Shown here piece by piece: positions 30,750 to 39,876 of a stretch of DNA of 64,000 nt. The stretch is from positions 1 to 64,000 of the forward strand of contig JBGUVL010000036.1 in the NCBI GenBank assembly GCA_045134375.1, in the 5' to 3' direction. This DNA comes from JBGUVL01 sp045134375 (lineage in GTDB: Bacteria > Bacillota_I > Bacilli_A > Erysipelotrichales > Erysipelotrichaceae). The notes under the pieces are model-generated. The model was not told the DNA's origin. It saw only the letters and a list, made by a program, of their open reading frames with translations, and searched no databases. The position numbers were made by a program, and so were the translations under genes. Positions within the stretch are counted from its first letter, which is position 1. The number at the start of each line of letters is the position of its first letter.

Positions 30750-33700
30750 ATGAACACAAGAGTATTCGTACATAAGAAAGATGCCTACAAAGTAGAAACG
30801 AAATCGATGCTGAATGAATTTGTAGAAAAATTAGGCATTCATTCGGTCACTAGAGTTACCTTATACAATGTCTATGATATCTTTAATGCGGATGAAAATG
30901 ACGTCGCTTTATTAAAAAGTAAGGTGCTTTCAGAAGTGGTAACCGATGAAGTGTTTGATGAAGTGGATTTAAGCAATAAGACGTATGTCGCTTATGAAAG
31001 TCTTCCAGGACAATTTGATCAAAGAGCCGATGCGGCACAGGAATGTTTGATGTTGTTGAACAACAAGCAAGATGTTGTGGTAAAAAGCGGGAAGATCGTT
31101 GCGATGGAAGGGAATGTGAGCGAGGAAGAATTAAATCGTATCAAAAAGTATTTAATCAATCCAGTTGAAATGCGAGAAAAGGATCTTTCTGTATTAGAAT
31201 TAAATGAAGATGTCGATATTGAACCAGTGGCTATTTTAGATGGTTTTTGTACATTGAATGAAGCAGAAATCAAAGCGTATCGTGAGAAAGAAGGATTAGC
31301 GATGACTTGGCAGGATCTTGCTTTCATTCAGAAGTATTTTAAGGAAGAAGAAAAACGTGATCCAAGCATTACCGAAATTAAAGTATTGGATACGTATTGG
31401 TCCGATCACTGTCGTCATACGACCTTTGAGACAGTATTGCAAAATATTACCATTGAAAAGGGAAAATTTGCACAGCGAATTCAGGAAGCCTATGAATTGT
31501 TCTTATCGATGCATCAGAAAGCAAATAAAGCGGATAAACCAATTACATTGATGAATATGGCAACCATTGGTGGCAAATACTTACGAAAAGAAGGGTATTT
31601 GGACGATATGGAGATTTCGGATGAAATCAATGCGTGTTCGATTGAAATCAAGGTGGATGTTAATGGGGAATTAGAAGATTGGTTGTTAATGTTCAAGAAT
31701 GAAACGCACAATCATCCAACGGAAATTGAACCATTTGGAGGAGCGAGCACTTGTATTGGTGGGGCCATCCGTGATCCACTGTCTGGAAGAAGCTATGTGT
31801 ATCAGGCGATGCGTATTACCGGTGCCGGTGATATTACCAAACCGATGGAAGATACCTTGCCAAATAAATTAGCACAAAGTGTGATTTCTAAGACGGCGGC
31901 ACATGGCTATTCTTCTTATGGAAATCAAATTGGTTTAGCCACTACCTATGTAAAAGAAATCTTTAATGAAGGCTATGTTGCGAAACGTATGGAAGTGGGA
32001 GCTGTTGTTGGTGCTGCCCCAAAAGCCAATGTCATTCGTAAAAAACCACAGCCAGGCGATATTGTTGTTCTTTTAGGTGGTGCTACTGGACGTGATGGAA
32101 TTGGAGGAGCGACAGGATCTTCCAAAGAACATAATGAAACATCGTTGACCAAATGTTCCAGTGAGGTGCAGAAAGGAAATGCCCCAATGGAACGACGAAT
32201 TCAACGTTTATTCCGTAATCCAAAATGTACTCGATTGATCAAAAAGAGCAATGACTTTGGCGCTGGTGGTGTCAGTGTTGCGATTGGAGAATTAGCAGAT
32301 GGAATTCATGTAATATTAGATCGAGTACCAGTAAAATATGCAGGATTGAATGGAACTGAATTAGCCATTTCGGAATCCCAGGAACGTATGGCATGTGTGA
32401 TTGCGAAAGAAGATTATGAGGCGTTCCAACAATGCGCTTATGAAGAAAATCTAGCAACTACAATTGTTGCTGAAGTAAGTGAAGAACCACGCTTGGTTCT
32501 AGAGTTTAAAGGGAAGAAGATCGTTGATATCGCTCGAAGTTTCTTGGATACCAACGGGGTTAGAACGAGTCAGGATGTTGTGATTCAAGATCACAGTGGC
32601 GAAATTGATAATCCATTTATCAGTAAACCATCCAATATTTTAGATAATTTAAAAAAGGAAAACGTTGCTTCACAGCGTGGATTAGTCGAAATGTTTGATG
32701 CGACCATCGGAAAGAGCACAGTATTAATGCCGTATGGTGGTAAGTACCAGTTAACGGAAGAGGAAGCCAGTGTTCAGAAACTGCCAGTATTTGGGGTAAC
32801 CAACACCGTCAGTGCTATGACTTATGGATATCATCCAGAGCTAAGTATTTATTCCCCTTATTTAGGTGGGGCTTATAGTGTGGTTGAATCACTAGCAAAA
32901 TTGGTTGCTTGTGGATGTAGCTATGAGCATGCAAGATTAACCTGTCAGGAATATTTTGAACGTTTGAATGATAATGCGGCAGCTTGGGGAAAACCAACAC
33001 AGGCATTATTAGGATTGGTGGAAGCTCAGCATGCATTTAAGACGCCAGCCATTGGCGGTAAAGATTCCATGAGTGGAACGTATAAAGATATTCATGTACC
33101 ACCAACGTTGATTACTTTTGCGATTACGACAGAGCATGTGGATCACATTATTTCTTCGGAATTGAAGGAAGCCGATCACTACCTCTATTTCGTAAAGCAT
33201 GAAAGAAATGAAGATGATACACCGAACTATGAATGCTTGAAGAATAATTTCAAGAAGGTAAAAGAACTGATTGATGCGAAAACGATCGTAAGTGCTTATA
33301 CCGTGAAATTCGGTGGTATTGCTGAGGCATTGGCAAAGATGAGCTTTGGGAATAAGATTGGGGTACATGTTGAATGCGACGAAGATTTGTATGCGTTGAG
33401 TATTGGAAGTATGGTCGTAGAAACAACACAACCAATACAAGAAGATCATTTCATCTTGTTAGGAAAAACAACAATGGACGATCGTTTGATCATGAATGAA
33501 GAAAATGTAGGCATTGAGGAAGCCATTGCTGCTTGGGAATCTCGTTATGCGAAGGTCTATCCGCCAATTACGGATAAAGAAGAAAAGGCAATCGCAACAC
33601 CAACCTATCAAGTGGATGAAACACCAAAAGCAAGAGTGACTTATGAGAAGCCAAAGGTTATCATTCCGGTATTCCCAGGAAATAACTGCGAATACGATTG

Positions 33701-34445
33701 TAAACAGGCTTTTGATCGCGCAGGAGCAGATGCCGAAATCTATGTATTCAATAATCTTAATGTAGAATGCACAAGACGTTCCTTAAAAGAATTAAGTGAA
33801 AAAATTGAGTCGGCACAGATTTTGATGATTCCAGGAGGATTCTCAAGTGGAGATGAACCCGATGGAAGTGGTAAATTTATTGCGAATGTATTAAGTAATG
33901 AGTTGGTTAATCAAGCGATTCAAACCTTATTGGCGAACGACGGTTTAATTCTTGGGATCTGTAATGGTTTCCAAGCATTGATCAAGTCAGGATTATTGCC
34001 TTATGGGGACATTAGTAAATTAAATGAAACATCGCCAACGTTATTTAGAAATAATATTAATCGCCACGTTTCTCATATTGCTACTACAAGGGTAACAAGC
34101 AATATGTCACCATGGTTATCTAGCTTTACGCCAGATGATAATCATAAGATTGCGATGTCCCATGGAGAAGGAAAGTTTGTGGTGAGCGAAGCGGAAGCTA
34201 AAGAACTATTTGAAAATGGACAGGTTGCAACCCAATATGTTGATTTGGAAGGTAATCCTACGATGAATGGAGAATTCAATATCAATGGAAGTTACTATGC
34301 GATTGAAGGTATCACAAGTAAAGATGGAAGAATCTTTGGTAAAATGGGACACAGCGAACGCTATGAAGAGGGCTTATTCAAAAATATTTACGGAGAAAAA
34401 ATGCAAGATATTTTCCGTAACGGTGTAAACTATTTTAAAAAATAA
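30750..34445 (+). CDS. purL: phosphoribosylformylglycinamidine synthase, single-chain PurL
   Basis: A 1231-residue ATP- and glutamine-dependent enzyme making FGAM from FGAR. Unlike the PurS-PurQ-PurL complex of Bacillus, all parts are fused: an N-terminal PurS-like region (about 1-180), two AIRS-like halves (LDTYWSDHCRHTTFET; HNHPTEIEPFGGASTCIGG; GGKDSMSG) and a glutaminase domain from about residue 965 with nucleophile Cys1071 (LGICNGFQALI), PGGFSSGDEPDGSGKF and SHGEGKFVV. The length fits this clostridial long form. GGAGATTAGG precedes the ATG. Confidence 0.95.
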   Translation: MNTRVFVHKKDAYKVETKSMLNEFVEKLGIHSVTRVTLYNVYDIFNADENDVALLKSKVLSEVVTDEVFDEVDLSNKTYVAYESLPGQFDQRADAAQECLMLLNNKQDVVVKSGKIVAMEGNVSEEELNRIKKYLINPVEMREKDLSVLELNEDVDIEPVAILDGFCTLNEAEIKAYREKEGLAMTWQDLAFIQKYFKEEEKRDPSITEIKVLDTYWSDHCRHTTFETVLQNITIEKGKFAQRIQEAYELFLSMHQKANKADKPITLMNMATIGGKYLRKEGYLDDMEISDEINACSIEIKVDVNGELEDWLLMFKNETHNHPTEIEPFGGASTCIGGAIRDPLSGRSYVYQAMRITGAGDITKPMEDTLPNKLAQSVISKTAAHGYSSYGNQIGLATTYVKEIFNEGYVAKRMEVGAVVGAAPKANVIRKKPQPGDIVVLLGGATGRDGIGGATGSSKEHNETSLTKCSSEVQKGNAPMERRIQRLFRNPKCTRLIKKSNDFGAGGVSVAIGELADGIHVILDRVPVKYAGLNGTELAISESQERMACVIAKEDYEAFQQCAYEENLATTIVAEVSEEPRLVLEFKGKKIVDIARSFLDTNGVRTSQDVVIQDHSGEIDNPFISKPSNILDNLKKENVASQRGLVEMFDATIGKSTVLMPYGGKYQLTEEEASVQKLPVFGVTNTVSAMTYGYHPELSIYSPYLGGAYSVVESLAKLVACGCSYEHARLTCQEYFERLNDNAAAWGKPTQALLGLVEAQHAFKTPAIGGKDSMSGTYKDIHVPPTLITFAITTEHVDHIISSELKEADHYLYFVKHERNEDDTPNYECLKNNFKKVKELIDAKTIVSAYTVKFGGIAEALAKMSFGNKIGVHVECDEDLYALSIGSMVVETTQPIQEDHFILLGKTTMDDRLIMNEENVGIEEAIAAWESRYAKVYPPITDKEEKAIATPTYQVDETPKARVTYEKPKVIIPVFPGNNCEYDCKQAFDRAGADAEIYVFNNLNVECTRRSLKELSEKIESAQILMIPGGFSSGDEPDGSGKFIANVLSNELVNQAIQTLLANDGLILGICNGFQALIKSGLLPYGDISKLNETSPTLFRNNINRHVSHIATTRVTSNMSPWLSSFTPDDNHKIAMSHGEGKFVVSEAEAKELFENGQVATQYVDLEGNPTMNGEFNINGSYYAIEGITSKDGRIFGKMGHSERYEEGLFKNIYGEKMQDIFRNGVNYFKK

Positions 34446-34525
34446 GGAAAGTTGTGCTTCGCAAGAAAGAATGTCACTTGCGTAAAAGTAATATTTTATG
34501 GAAGGAAAAAAGGAGGATATAGACA

Positions 34526-35227
34526 ATGAAACTTTTGTATGAAGGAAAAGCAAAACAGGTATATGAAACAGAGAAAGCAGATGAATATAGAATTCATTAC
34601 AAGGATGATGCGACGGCTGGAAATGGGGCAAAGCATGATCAGTTTGAAGGAAAAGGAGTTTTAAATAATACGATTTCATGTATTATTTTTGATATGTTGG
34701 AAGAAGCTGGAATTAAGACACACATGATTGAAAAATTAAATGATCGTGACATCTTGGTAAAGAAAGTGACCATTTTCCCATTGGAAGTCATCATTCGAAA
34801 CATCACCACAGGAAGCTTCTGCAAACGTTTAGGAGCTCCGGAAGGAATTGTTTTAGAGGAACCAATCTTTGAAATGAGTTATAAAAATGATGAATATGGA
34901 GATCCATTAATTAATGATGATCATGCAGTTGCATTAAAATTAGCTACGAGAGAAGAATTAGCTTATATTAGAGAAACAACGTTAAAGATCAATGAGTTAT
35001 TGAAAGAATTCTTCTTAAAGTTTAATTTGAAATTGGTCGATTTCAAGATTGAGTTTGGCAAAACAGAGGATGGAGAAATTCTATTGGCGGATGAAATTTC
35101 ACCAGATTCTTGTCGTTTGTGGGATGTCGAAACAAACAAGAAATACGATAAAGATGTATTCCGTCAGGATATTGGAGATTTAATCGAAACCTATAAAGAA
35201 GTATTAGCAAGAATGGAAAACAAATAA
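34526..35227 (+). CDS. purC: SAICAR synthetase
   Basis: A 233-residue ATP-dependent ligase that joins aspartate to CAIR. Seen: LLYEGKAKQVYETE at the N-terminus, KDDATAGNGAKHDQFEGKG, ERN-type RNITTGSFCKRLG, LVDFKIEFGKTEDGEILLADEISPDSCRLWD, all typical. An 80-bp spacer separates it from purL, containing a CGCAAG/CTTGCG hairpin without T tract. AAAAGGAGGATATAGACA gives a strong start at ATG 34526. Its product goes to PurB, which is not in the window. Confidence 0.95.
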   Translation: MKLLYEGKAKQVYETEKADEYRIHYKDDATAGNGAKHDQFEGKGVLNNTISCIIFDMLEEAGIKTHMIEKLNDRDILVKKVTIFPLEVIIRNITTGSFCKRLGAPEGIVLEEPIFEMSYKNDEYGDPLINDDHAVALKLATREELAYIRETTLKINELLKEFFLKFNLKLVDFKIEFGKTEDGEILLADEISPDSCRLWDVETNKKYDKDVFRQDIGDLIETYKEVLARMENK

Positions 35228-35305
35228 CATGCAGGTAGAATCATCTGTTGGGAGATGCGTAGGGAGGACTGGAGACTTCCCTGCTGACTAATGGAGGAAG
35301 AAAAC

Positions 35306-36742
35306 ATGCAATGGGAAAAGGATTATTTTCTAAGCGGTAAGATCAATGAAGAGTGTGGGGTGTTCGGTGTTTTTAATGTCAGCGATGAAAGCGCCGCTTC
35401 ACTCACCTATTTTGGACTACATGCACTACAACATCGAGGACAAGAAGGAAGTGGAATTGCGACCAGTGATCTTAACCAAATAAAGTGTGTCAAAGGCAAA
35501 GGATTATTAACGGAAACATTCCATGCGGATGTGATTAATTCATTAGGAGGAACGCATGCGGTAGGACATGTTCGTTATTCTACTGCAGGGGGGAACGAGA
35601 TTGAAAATATTCAACCTATTATGGTGCGTTCTCACAAAGGACACTTTGCGATTGTACACAATGGTAATATCGTCAATGCACAAGAATTGAAAGAAGAGAT
35701 GGAAGATGAAGGAAGCATCTTTCAAGGAACGAGTGATACCGAGGTCATTGGGCATTTGATTCAAAGGGAAAGTGGAACATTTGAGGAAAAGGTTAGGAAA
35801 GCGGTTCAACATATTGAAGGTGCATTTGCATTTATTATTATGCGAGAAAATTGTATGTATGGGGTTCGAGATCATAATGGTCTAAGACCATTGACACTAG
35901 CAAAGTTAGAGGATGGCTATTGTTTAAGTTCTGAAACCTGTGCTTTTGATATCGTAAATGCAAAGGTGATTCGTGATGTCAAACCAGGGGAAATTGTTAA
36001 AATTTCACCTGAAGGAATCAAATTCTTTCATTACACAGAACAGACACAAAGTAAAATGTGTGCGATGGAATATATCTATTTTTCCCGCCCGGATAGTTCC
36101 ATCAATGGTATCAATGTACATACAGCAAGAAGATTATGTGGTAGAATGCAAGCCAAAATAGATCGCGAAGCCATGGATACCAATGCGGATATTGTGGTTG
36201 GTGTACCGGATTCTTCGCTATCGGCTGCCGTAGGATATGCTGAGGAAAGCGGCTTGCCATACGAAATAGGATTAATCAAAAACCGTTATGTCGGAAGAAC
36301 GTTCATTCAGCCAACGCAAAAACAGAGAGAACGCGGGGTAAGAATGAAGTTAAGTGCAGTTAGTGATATTGTGAAAGGAAAACGTATTATTTTAATTGAT
36401 GACAGCGTGGTACGTGGAACGACAAGTAAGCGTATCGTACAGCTGTTGAAAGAAGCAGGAGCGAAGGAAGTACACGTGCGTATTGCTTCCCCTGCCATCA
36501 CTCATCCATGTTTCTATGGAGTCGATACGTCAACTAGAAAAGAATTGATTTCGGCACGGAAATCAGTCGAGGAAGTAAGAAAGTTTATCATGGCGGATTC
36601 TTTAAAATTCCTTAGCATAGAGGAGTTGAAAAAAGCAATCGGAAGTGATGCTTTGTGTACAGCTTGCTTTAGTGGTGCGTATGTAACCAAGTTATATGGT
36701 CTGGGGAAAAAGCTAGAGGAGGAAATCAAGAATGAGCGATAA
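35306..36742 (+). CDS. purF: amidophosphoribosyltransferase (glutamine PRPP amidotransferase)
   Basis: A 478-residue first enzyme of purine synthesis, making phosphoribosylamine from PRPP and glutamine. It has a 16-residue propeptide before nucleophile Cys17 (INEE/CGVFGVF), the N-terminal-nucleophile glutaminase domain (HALQHRGQEGSGIA, VGHVRYSTAGG, HNGNIVN), and the PRPP loop ILIDDSVVRGTTS. The iron-sulfur ligands of the Bacillus type are present: Cys in KMCAMEYIYFSRPDS, THPCFYGVD and the final CTAC. ATG 35306 is chosen because GGAGG lies 8 bases upstream; ATG 35291 sits on that site. It overlaps purM by 11 bp. Confidence 0.95.
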   Translation: MQWEKDYFLSGKINEECGVFGVFNVSDESAASLTYFGLHALQHRGQEGSGIATSDLNQIKCVKGKGLLTETFHADVINSLGGTHAVGHVRYSTAGGNEIENIQPIMVRSHKGHFAIVHNGNIVNAQELKEEMEDEGSIFQGTSDTEVIGHLIQRESGTFEEKVRKAVQHIEGAFAFIIMRENCMYGVRDHNGLRPLTLAKLEDGYCLSSETCAFDIVNAKVIRDVKPGEIVKISPEGIKFFHYTEQTQSKMCAMEYIYFSRPDSSINGINVHTARRLCGRMQAKIDREAMDTNADIVVGVPDSSLSAAVGYAEESGLPYEIGLIKNRYVGRTFIQPTQKQRERGVRMKLSAVSDIVKGKRIILIDDSVVRGTTSKRIVQLLKEAGAKEVHVRIASPAITHPCFYGVDTSTRKELISARKSVEEVRKFIMADSLKFLSIEELKKAIGSDALCTACFSGAYVTKLYGLGKKLEEEIKNER

Positions 36743-37763
36743 ATATAGAGAAGCGGGAGTCGATTTAGAAGCTGGGTATGAATCGGTACGTCGAATTAAA
36801 TCCCATGTAGCACGTACGCAGATCAAAGGATCCATCGATTCACTAGGAAGCTTTGGGGGTATGTTTGATTTAAGTATGTTGAATATGAAAGAACCAGTAT
36901 TGGTTTCTGGAACCGATGGAGTTGGAACAAAATTGATGCTTGCTTTTGAAATGGATAAGCACGATACCATCGGTATTGATGCGGTAGCAATGTGTGTTAA
37001 CGATGTTTTAGTACAGGGTGCAATGCCAATTTTCTTCTTGGATTATATTGCGGTAGGAAAAAACTTCCCAGAACGCATCGAACAAATTGTCAAAGGAGTT
37101 GCCGATGGTTGTGTGCTAAGTGAATGTGCATTAATCGGTGGCGAAACGGCAGAAATGCCAGATATGTATAGTATCGATCATTATGATATTGCAGGATTCT
37201 GTGTGGGTGCAGTAGAAAAGAGCAAATTATTGGATGGATCTCATATTGAAGCTGGTCAGACATTAATTGGATTGCCATCTAGTGGATGTCATTCCAATGG
37301 TTTTTCTTTGGTTCGTAAAGTTTTATTCAAGGATGGAAAATTGGATCCAAAGAAAGTATATGATGGATTTGATCAACCATTAGGGGAAGTTTTATTGACA
37401 CCAACAAAGATTTATGTAAAAGCCATTAAACACTTATTAAACAATAATGTTGCGATTAAAGGTATGTCTCATATCACGGGAGGTGGTTTCTATGAAAACA
37501 TCCCAAGAATGCTGAAAAAGGGACAAGGTGTCAGCATTGATGTGAATTCTTTCCCAAAACCAGAAATCTTTAATCTGCTACAGAAGACAGGAAACATTCC
37601 AGAAAAAGAAATGTACAATGTGTTTAATATGGGAATCGGATTTATCATGGCTGTGGAAGAAAAAGATGTGGCAACAGTACAGAAATTATTAGCTGAAATT
37701 GATGAACCAAGCTATGTCATTGGGAAAGTTAGCGAAAGTGGAAGTGTGGATTTAACATGGTAA
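36732..37763 (+). CDS. purM: AIR synthetase (phosphoribosylformylglycinamidine cyclo-ligase)
   Basis: A 343-residue cyclo-ligase converting FGAM to AIR with ATP. Motifs: YREAGVDLEAGYESVRRIK at the N-terminus, PVLVSGTDGVGTKLMLAF, DAVAMCVNDVLVQGAMPIFFLDYIA, LIGGETAEMPDMY, GLPSSGCHSNGFSLVR and MSHITGGGFYENIPRML. The start overlaps the end of purF, with GAGGAGG upstream, so expression is coupled; it overlaps purN by 7 bp as well. Confidence 0.96.
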   Translation: MSDKYREAGVDLEAGYESVRRIKSHVARTQIKGSIDSLGSFGGMFDLSMLNMKEPVLVSGTDGVGTKLMLAFEMDKHDTIGIDAVAMCVNDVLVQGAMPIFFLDYIAVGKNFPERIEQIVKGVADGCVLSECALIGGETAEMPDMYSIDHYDIAGFCVGAVEKSKLLDGSHIEAGQTLIGLPSSGCHSNGFSLVRKVLFKDGKLDPKKVYDGFDQPLGEVLLTPTKIYVKAIKHLLNNNVAIKGMSHITGGGFYENIPRMLKKGQGVSIDVNSFPKPEIFNLLQKTGNIPEKEMYNVFNMGIGFIMAVEEKDVATVQKLLAEIDEPSYVIGKVSESGSVDLTW

Positions 37764-38323
37764 ATATTGCAATATTTGCGAGTGGAAGTGGTACCAATTT
37801 TGAAAATTTGGTAAACAGTGAGATGCCACATGCTCGTATTCGATTATTGATCGTGGATAAGGAAAATGCATATGCGATTCAACGCGCTGAAAAATTGAAT
37901 GTTCCTTGGATCTACGTCAATCCGAAGGCATTTCCTTCCAAGAAAGAATACGAATTGCAAATCAAAGAATATTTGGATCAATACGAAGTGGAACTTATCG
38001 TATTAGCAGGATATATGCGCTATATTGGCGAAGTGTTACTGCAGGCGTATCCACAGCGTATCATTAATATTCATCCAGCCTATTTGCCAAATTTTCCAGG
38101 TGCGCATGGCATCGCGGATGCTTATCATGCGAAAGCAAAAGAAACAGGGGTCACCATTCATTATGTGGATGAAGGTGTTGATACAGGAGAAATCATTCGC
38201 CAAGAAAAATTTGAAATCGATCCAGCATGGACATTAGAAACGTTAGAAACAAAGGTTCATGCGTTAGAGTATAAAATGTATCCAGAAGTGATAGAAAAAC
38301 TATGTAAGGAGGGTCTTAAATAA
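37757..38323 (+). CDS. purN: phosphoribosylglycinamide formyltransferase
   Basis: A 188-residue 10-formyl-THF-dependent transformylase converting GAR to FGAR. Visible are IAIFASGSGTNFENLV at the N-terminus, the catalytic region LAGYMRYIG, INIHPAYLPNFPGAHGIADA (Asn and His) and HYVDEGVDTGEII (Asp). The tight overlap with purM and a 1-bp overlap with purH show translational coupling. The formate donor depends on one-carbon units such as those from glyA. Confidence 0.96.
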   Translation: MVNIAIFASGSGTNFENLVNSEMPHARIRLLIVDKENAYAIQRAEKLNVPWIYVNPKAFPSKKEYELQIKEYLDQYEVELIVLAGYMRYIGEVLLQAYPQRIINIHPAYLPNFPGAHGIADAYHAKAKETGVTIHYVDEGVDTGEIIRQEKFEIDPAWTLETLETKVHALEYKMYPEVIEKLCKEGLK

Positions 38324-39852
38324 TGAAAAGAGCGTTGATCAGTGTATCTGATAAAACGGGTTTAGTATCGTTTGCGAAAGAATTAACTGCTTTGGGATAT
38401 GAAATTATCTCCACGGGAGGAACAAAGCGTGCACTAGAAACGGAAGGAATCAAAACGATTGGAATCAGTGAAATTACAAATTTCCCAGAAATTATGGATG
38501 GGAGAGTAAAAACTTTACATCCTGCTGTTCATGGGGCATTGCTTTGCGTTAGAGAGAACCCAGATCATGTTCGACAAATCAAAGAATTAGGAATTGAATA
38601 TATTGATATGGTCGTTGTAAACTTATACCCTTTCAAACAGACCATAATGAAAGATGGCGTATCCCATGAAGAAATCATCGAAAACATTGATATCGGTGGT
38701 CCTAGTATGTTACGTAGTGCTTCGAAAAACTATGCTTCCATTCCGGTGATCGTGGATCCTAACGACTATGAAACAGTATTGAAAGAATTAAAGGAAAATG
38801 GCGAAACGACCCTTTCCACAAGAGAACATTTAGCCGCTAAGGTATTCCGTCATACGGCTGCATACGACACTATCATTGCGCAGTATTTAACGAATAAATG
38901 TGGTGAAAAGTTCCCAGAAAATTATACGGTTACTTATGAAAAAGTACAGGATCTTCGCTATGGAGAAAATCCTCATCAGGAAGCCGCCTTCTATAAGACT
39001 TATAATCCAAAATATTCGTTAGCAAATGCGAAACAGTTACATGGAAAAGAATTGAGTTACAACAATATTCAGGATGCGAATGCCTGCATTGAAGTGTTAA
39101 AGGAATTTAATGAGCCATGTGCCGTTGGAATGAAACACATGAATCCATGTGGTGTCGGTATTGGAAACGATATTGATGAAGCATGGGATAAAGCTTATGA
39201 AGCGGATACGACTTCTATTTTTGGTGGTATTGTTTCATTCAATCGTGAAGTAACGGTAAAAACAGCGGAAAAATTGTCACAAATTTTCTTAGAAATTATT
39301 ATTGCTCCTTCCTATGAAGCAGAAGCCTTTGCGATTTTAAGTAAGAAGAAAAATATTCGATTATTACAATTGGATACTTCATTAGAAGTAAATAACAAAT
39401 TAAAAGTAACGAATGTTAATGATGGATTGTTAGTGCAAGATGCTGATTTAGGAGAAGATGATCCTGCTACCTTTACTTGTCCAACAAAACGCCAGCCAAC
39501 CGAAGCCGAGATGAAGCAGTTGTTAATGGCATGGAAAGTGGTAAAACATGTAAAGAGCAATGCGATCGTATTGGTGAAAGATAATATGACCGTAGGCGTT
39601 GGTGCAGGACAGATGAACCGTGTTGGATCAGCTAACATTGCGATAGAGCAAGCACAGGAAAAGGCAAAAGGAAGTGTGATGGGAAGCGATGCTTTCTTCC
39701 CAATGCCAGATACAGTAGAAGCAGCGGCAGCGGCAGGAGTAACAGCGATTATTCAACCCGGTGGTTCGATCAAAGATCAGCTTTCTGTGGATGCGTGCGA
39801 CAAGTATGATATCGCTATGATTTATACAGGCAAACGTCACTTCAAACATTAA
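38323..39852 (+). CDS. purH: bifunctional AICAR transformylase / IMP cyclohydrolase
   Basis: A 509-residue enzyme for the last two steps to IMP. The N-terminal cyclohydrolase (MGS-like) half shows ALISVSDKTGLVSFAKELT, STGGTKRALE, MDGRVKTLHPAVHGALL; the C-terminal transformylase half shows DLRYGENPHQEAAFY, KHMNPCGVG, VKSNAIVLVKDNMTVGVGAGQMNRV and SDAFFPMPDTVEAAA. Length is normal. ATG 38323 shares one base with the purN stop (TAATG), with AAGGAGGG upstream. Confidence 0.97.
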   Translation: MKRALISVSDKTGLVSFAKELTALGYEIISTGGTKRALETEGIKTIGISEITNFPEIMDGRVKTLHPAVHGALLCVRENPDHVRQIKELGIEYIDMVVVNLYPFKQTIMKDGVSHEEIIENIDIGGPSMLRSASKNYASIPVIVDPNDYETVLKELKENGETTLSTREHLAAKVFRHTAAYDTIIAQYLTNKCGEKFPENYTVTYEKVQDLRYGENPHQEAAFYKTYNPKYSLANAKQLHGKELSYNNIQDANACIEVLKEFNEPCAVGMKHMNPCGVGIGNDIDEAWDKAYEADTTSIFGGIVSFNREVTVKTAEKLSQIFLEIIIAPSYEAEAFAILSKKKNIRLLQLDTSLEVNNKLKVTNVNDGLLVQDADLGEDDPATFTCPTKRQPTEAEMKQLLMAWKVVKHVKSNAIVLVKDNMTVGVGAGQMNRVGSANIAIEQAQEKAKGSVMGSDAFFPMPDTVEAAAAAGVTAIIQPGGSIKDQLSVDACDKYDIAMIYTGKRHFKH

Positions 39853-39876
39853 TAGATAACGTAGGAGGATTATTGT

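Noticed and set aside
35228..35305. Hairpin AGGGAGG/CTTCCCT between purC and purF as a terminator
   Set aside because: There is no T tract after it and the downstream genes clearly belong to the same operon.
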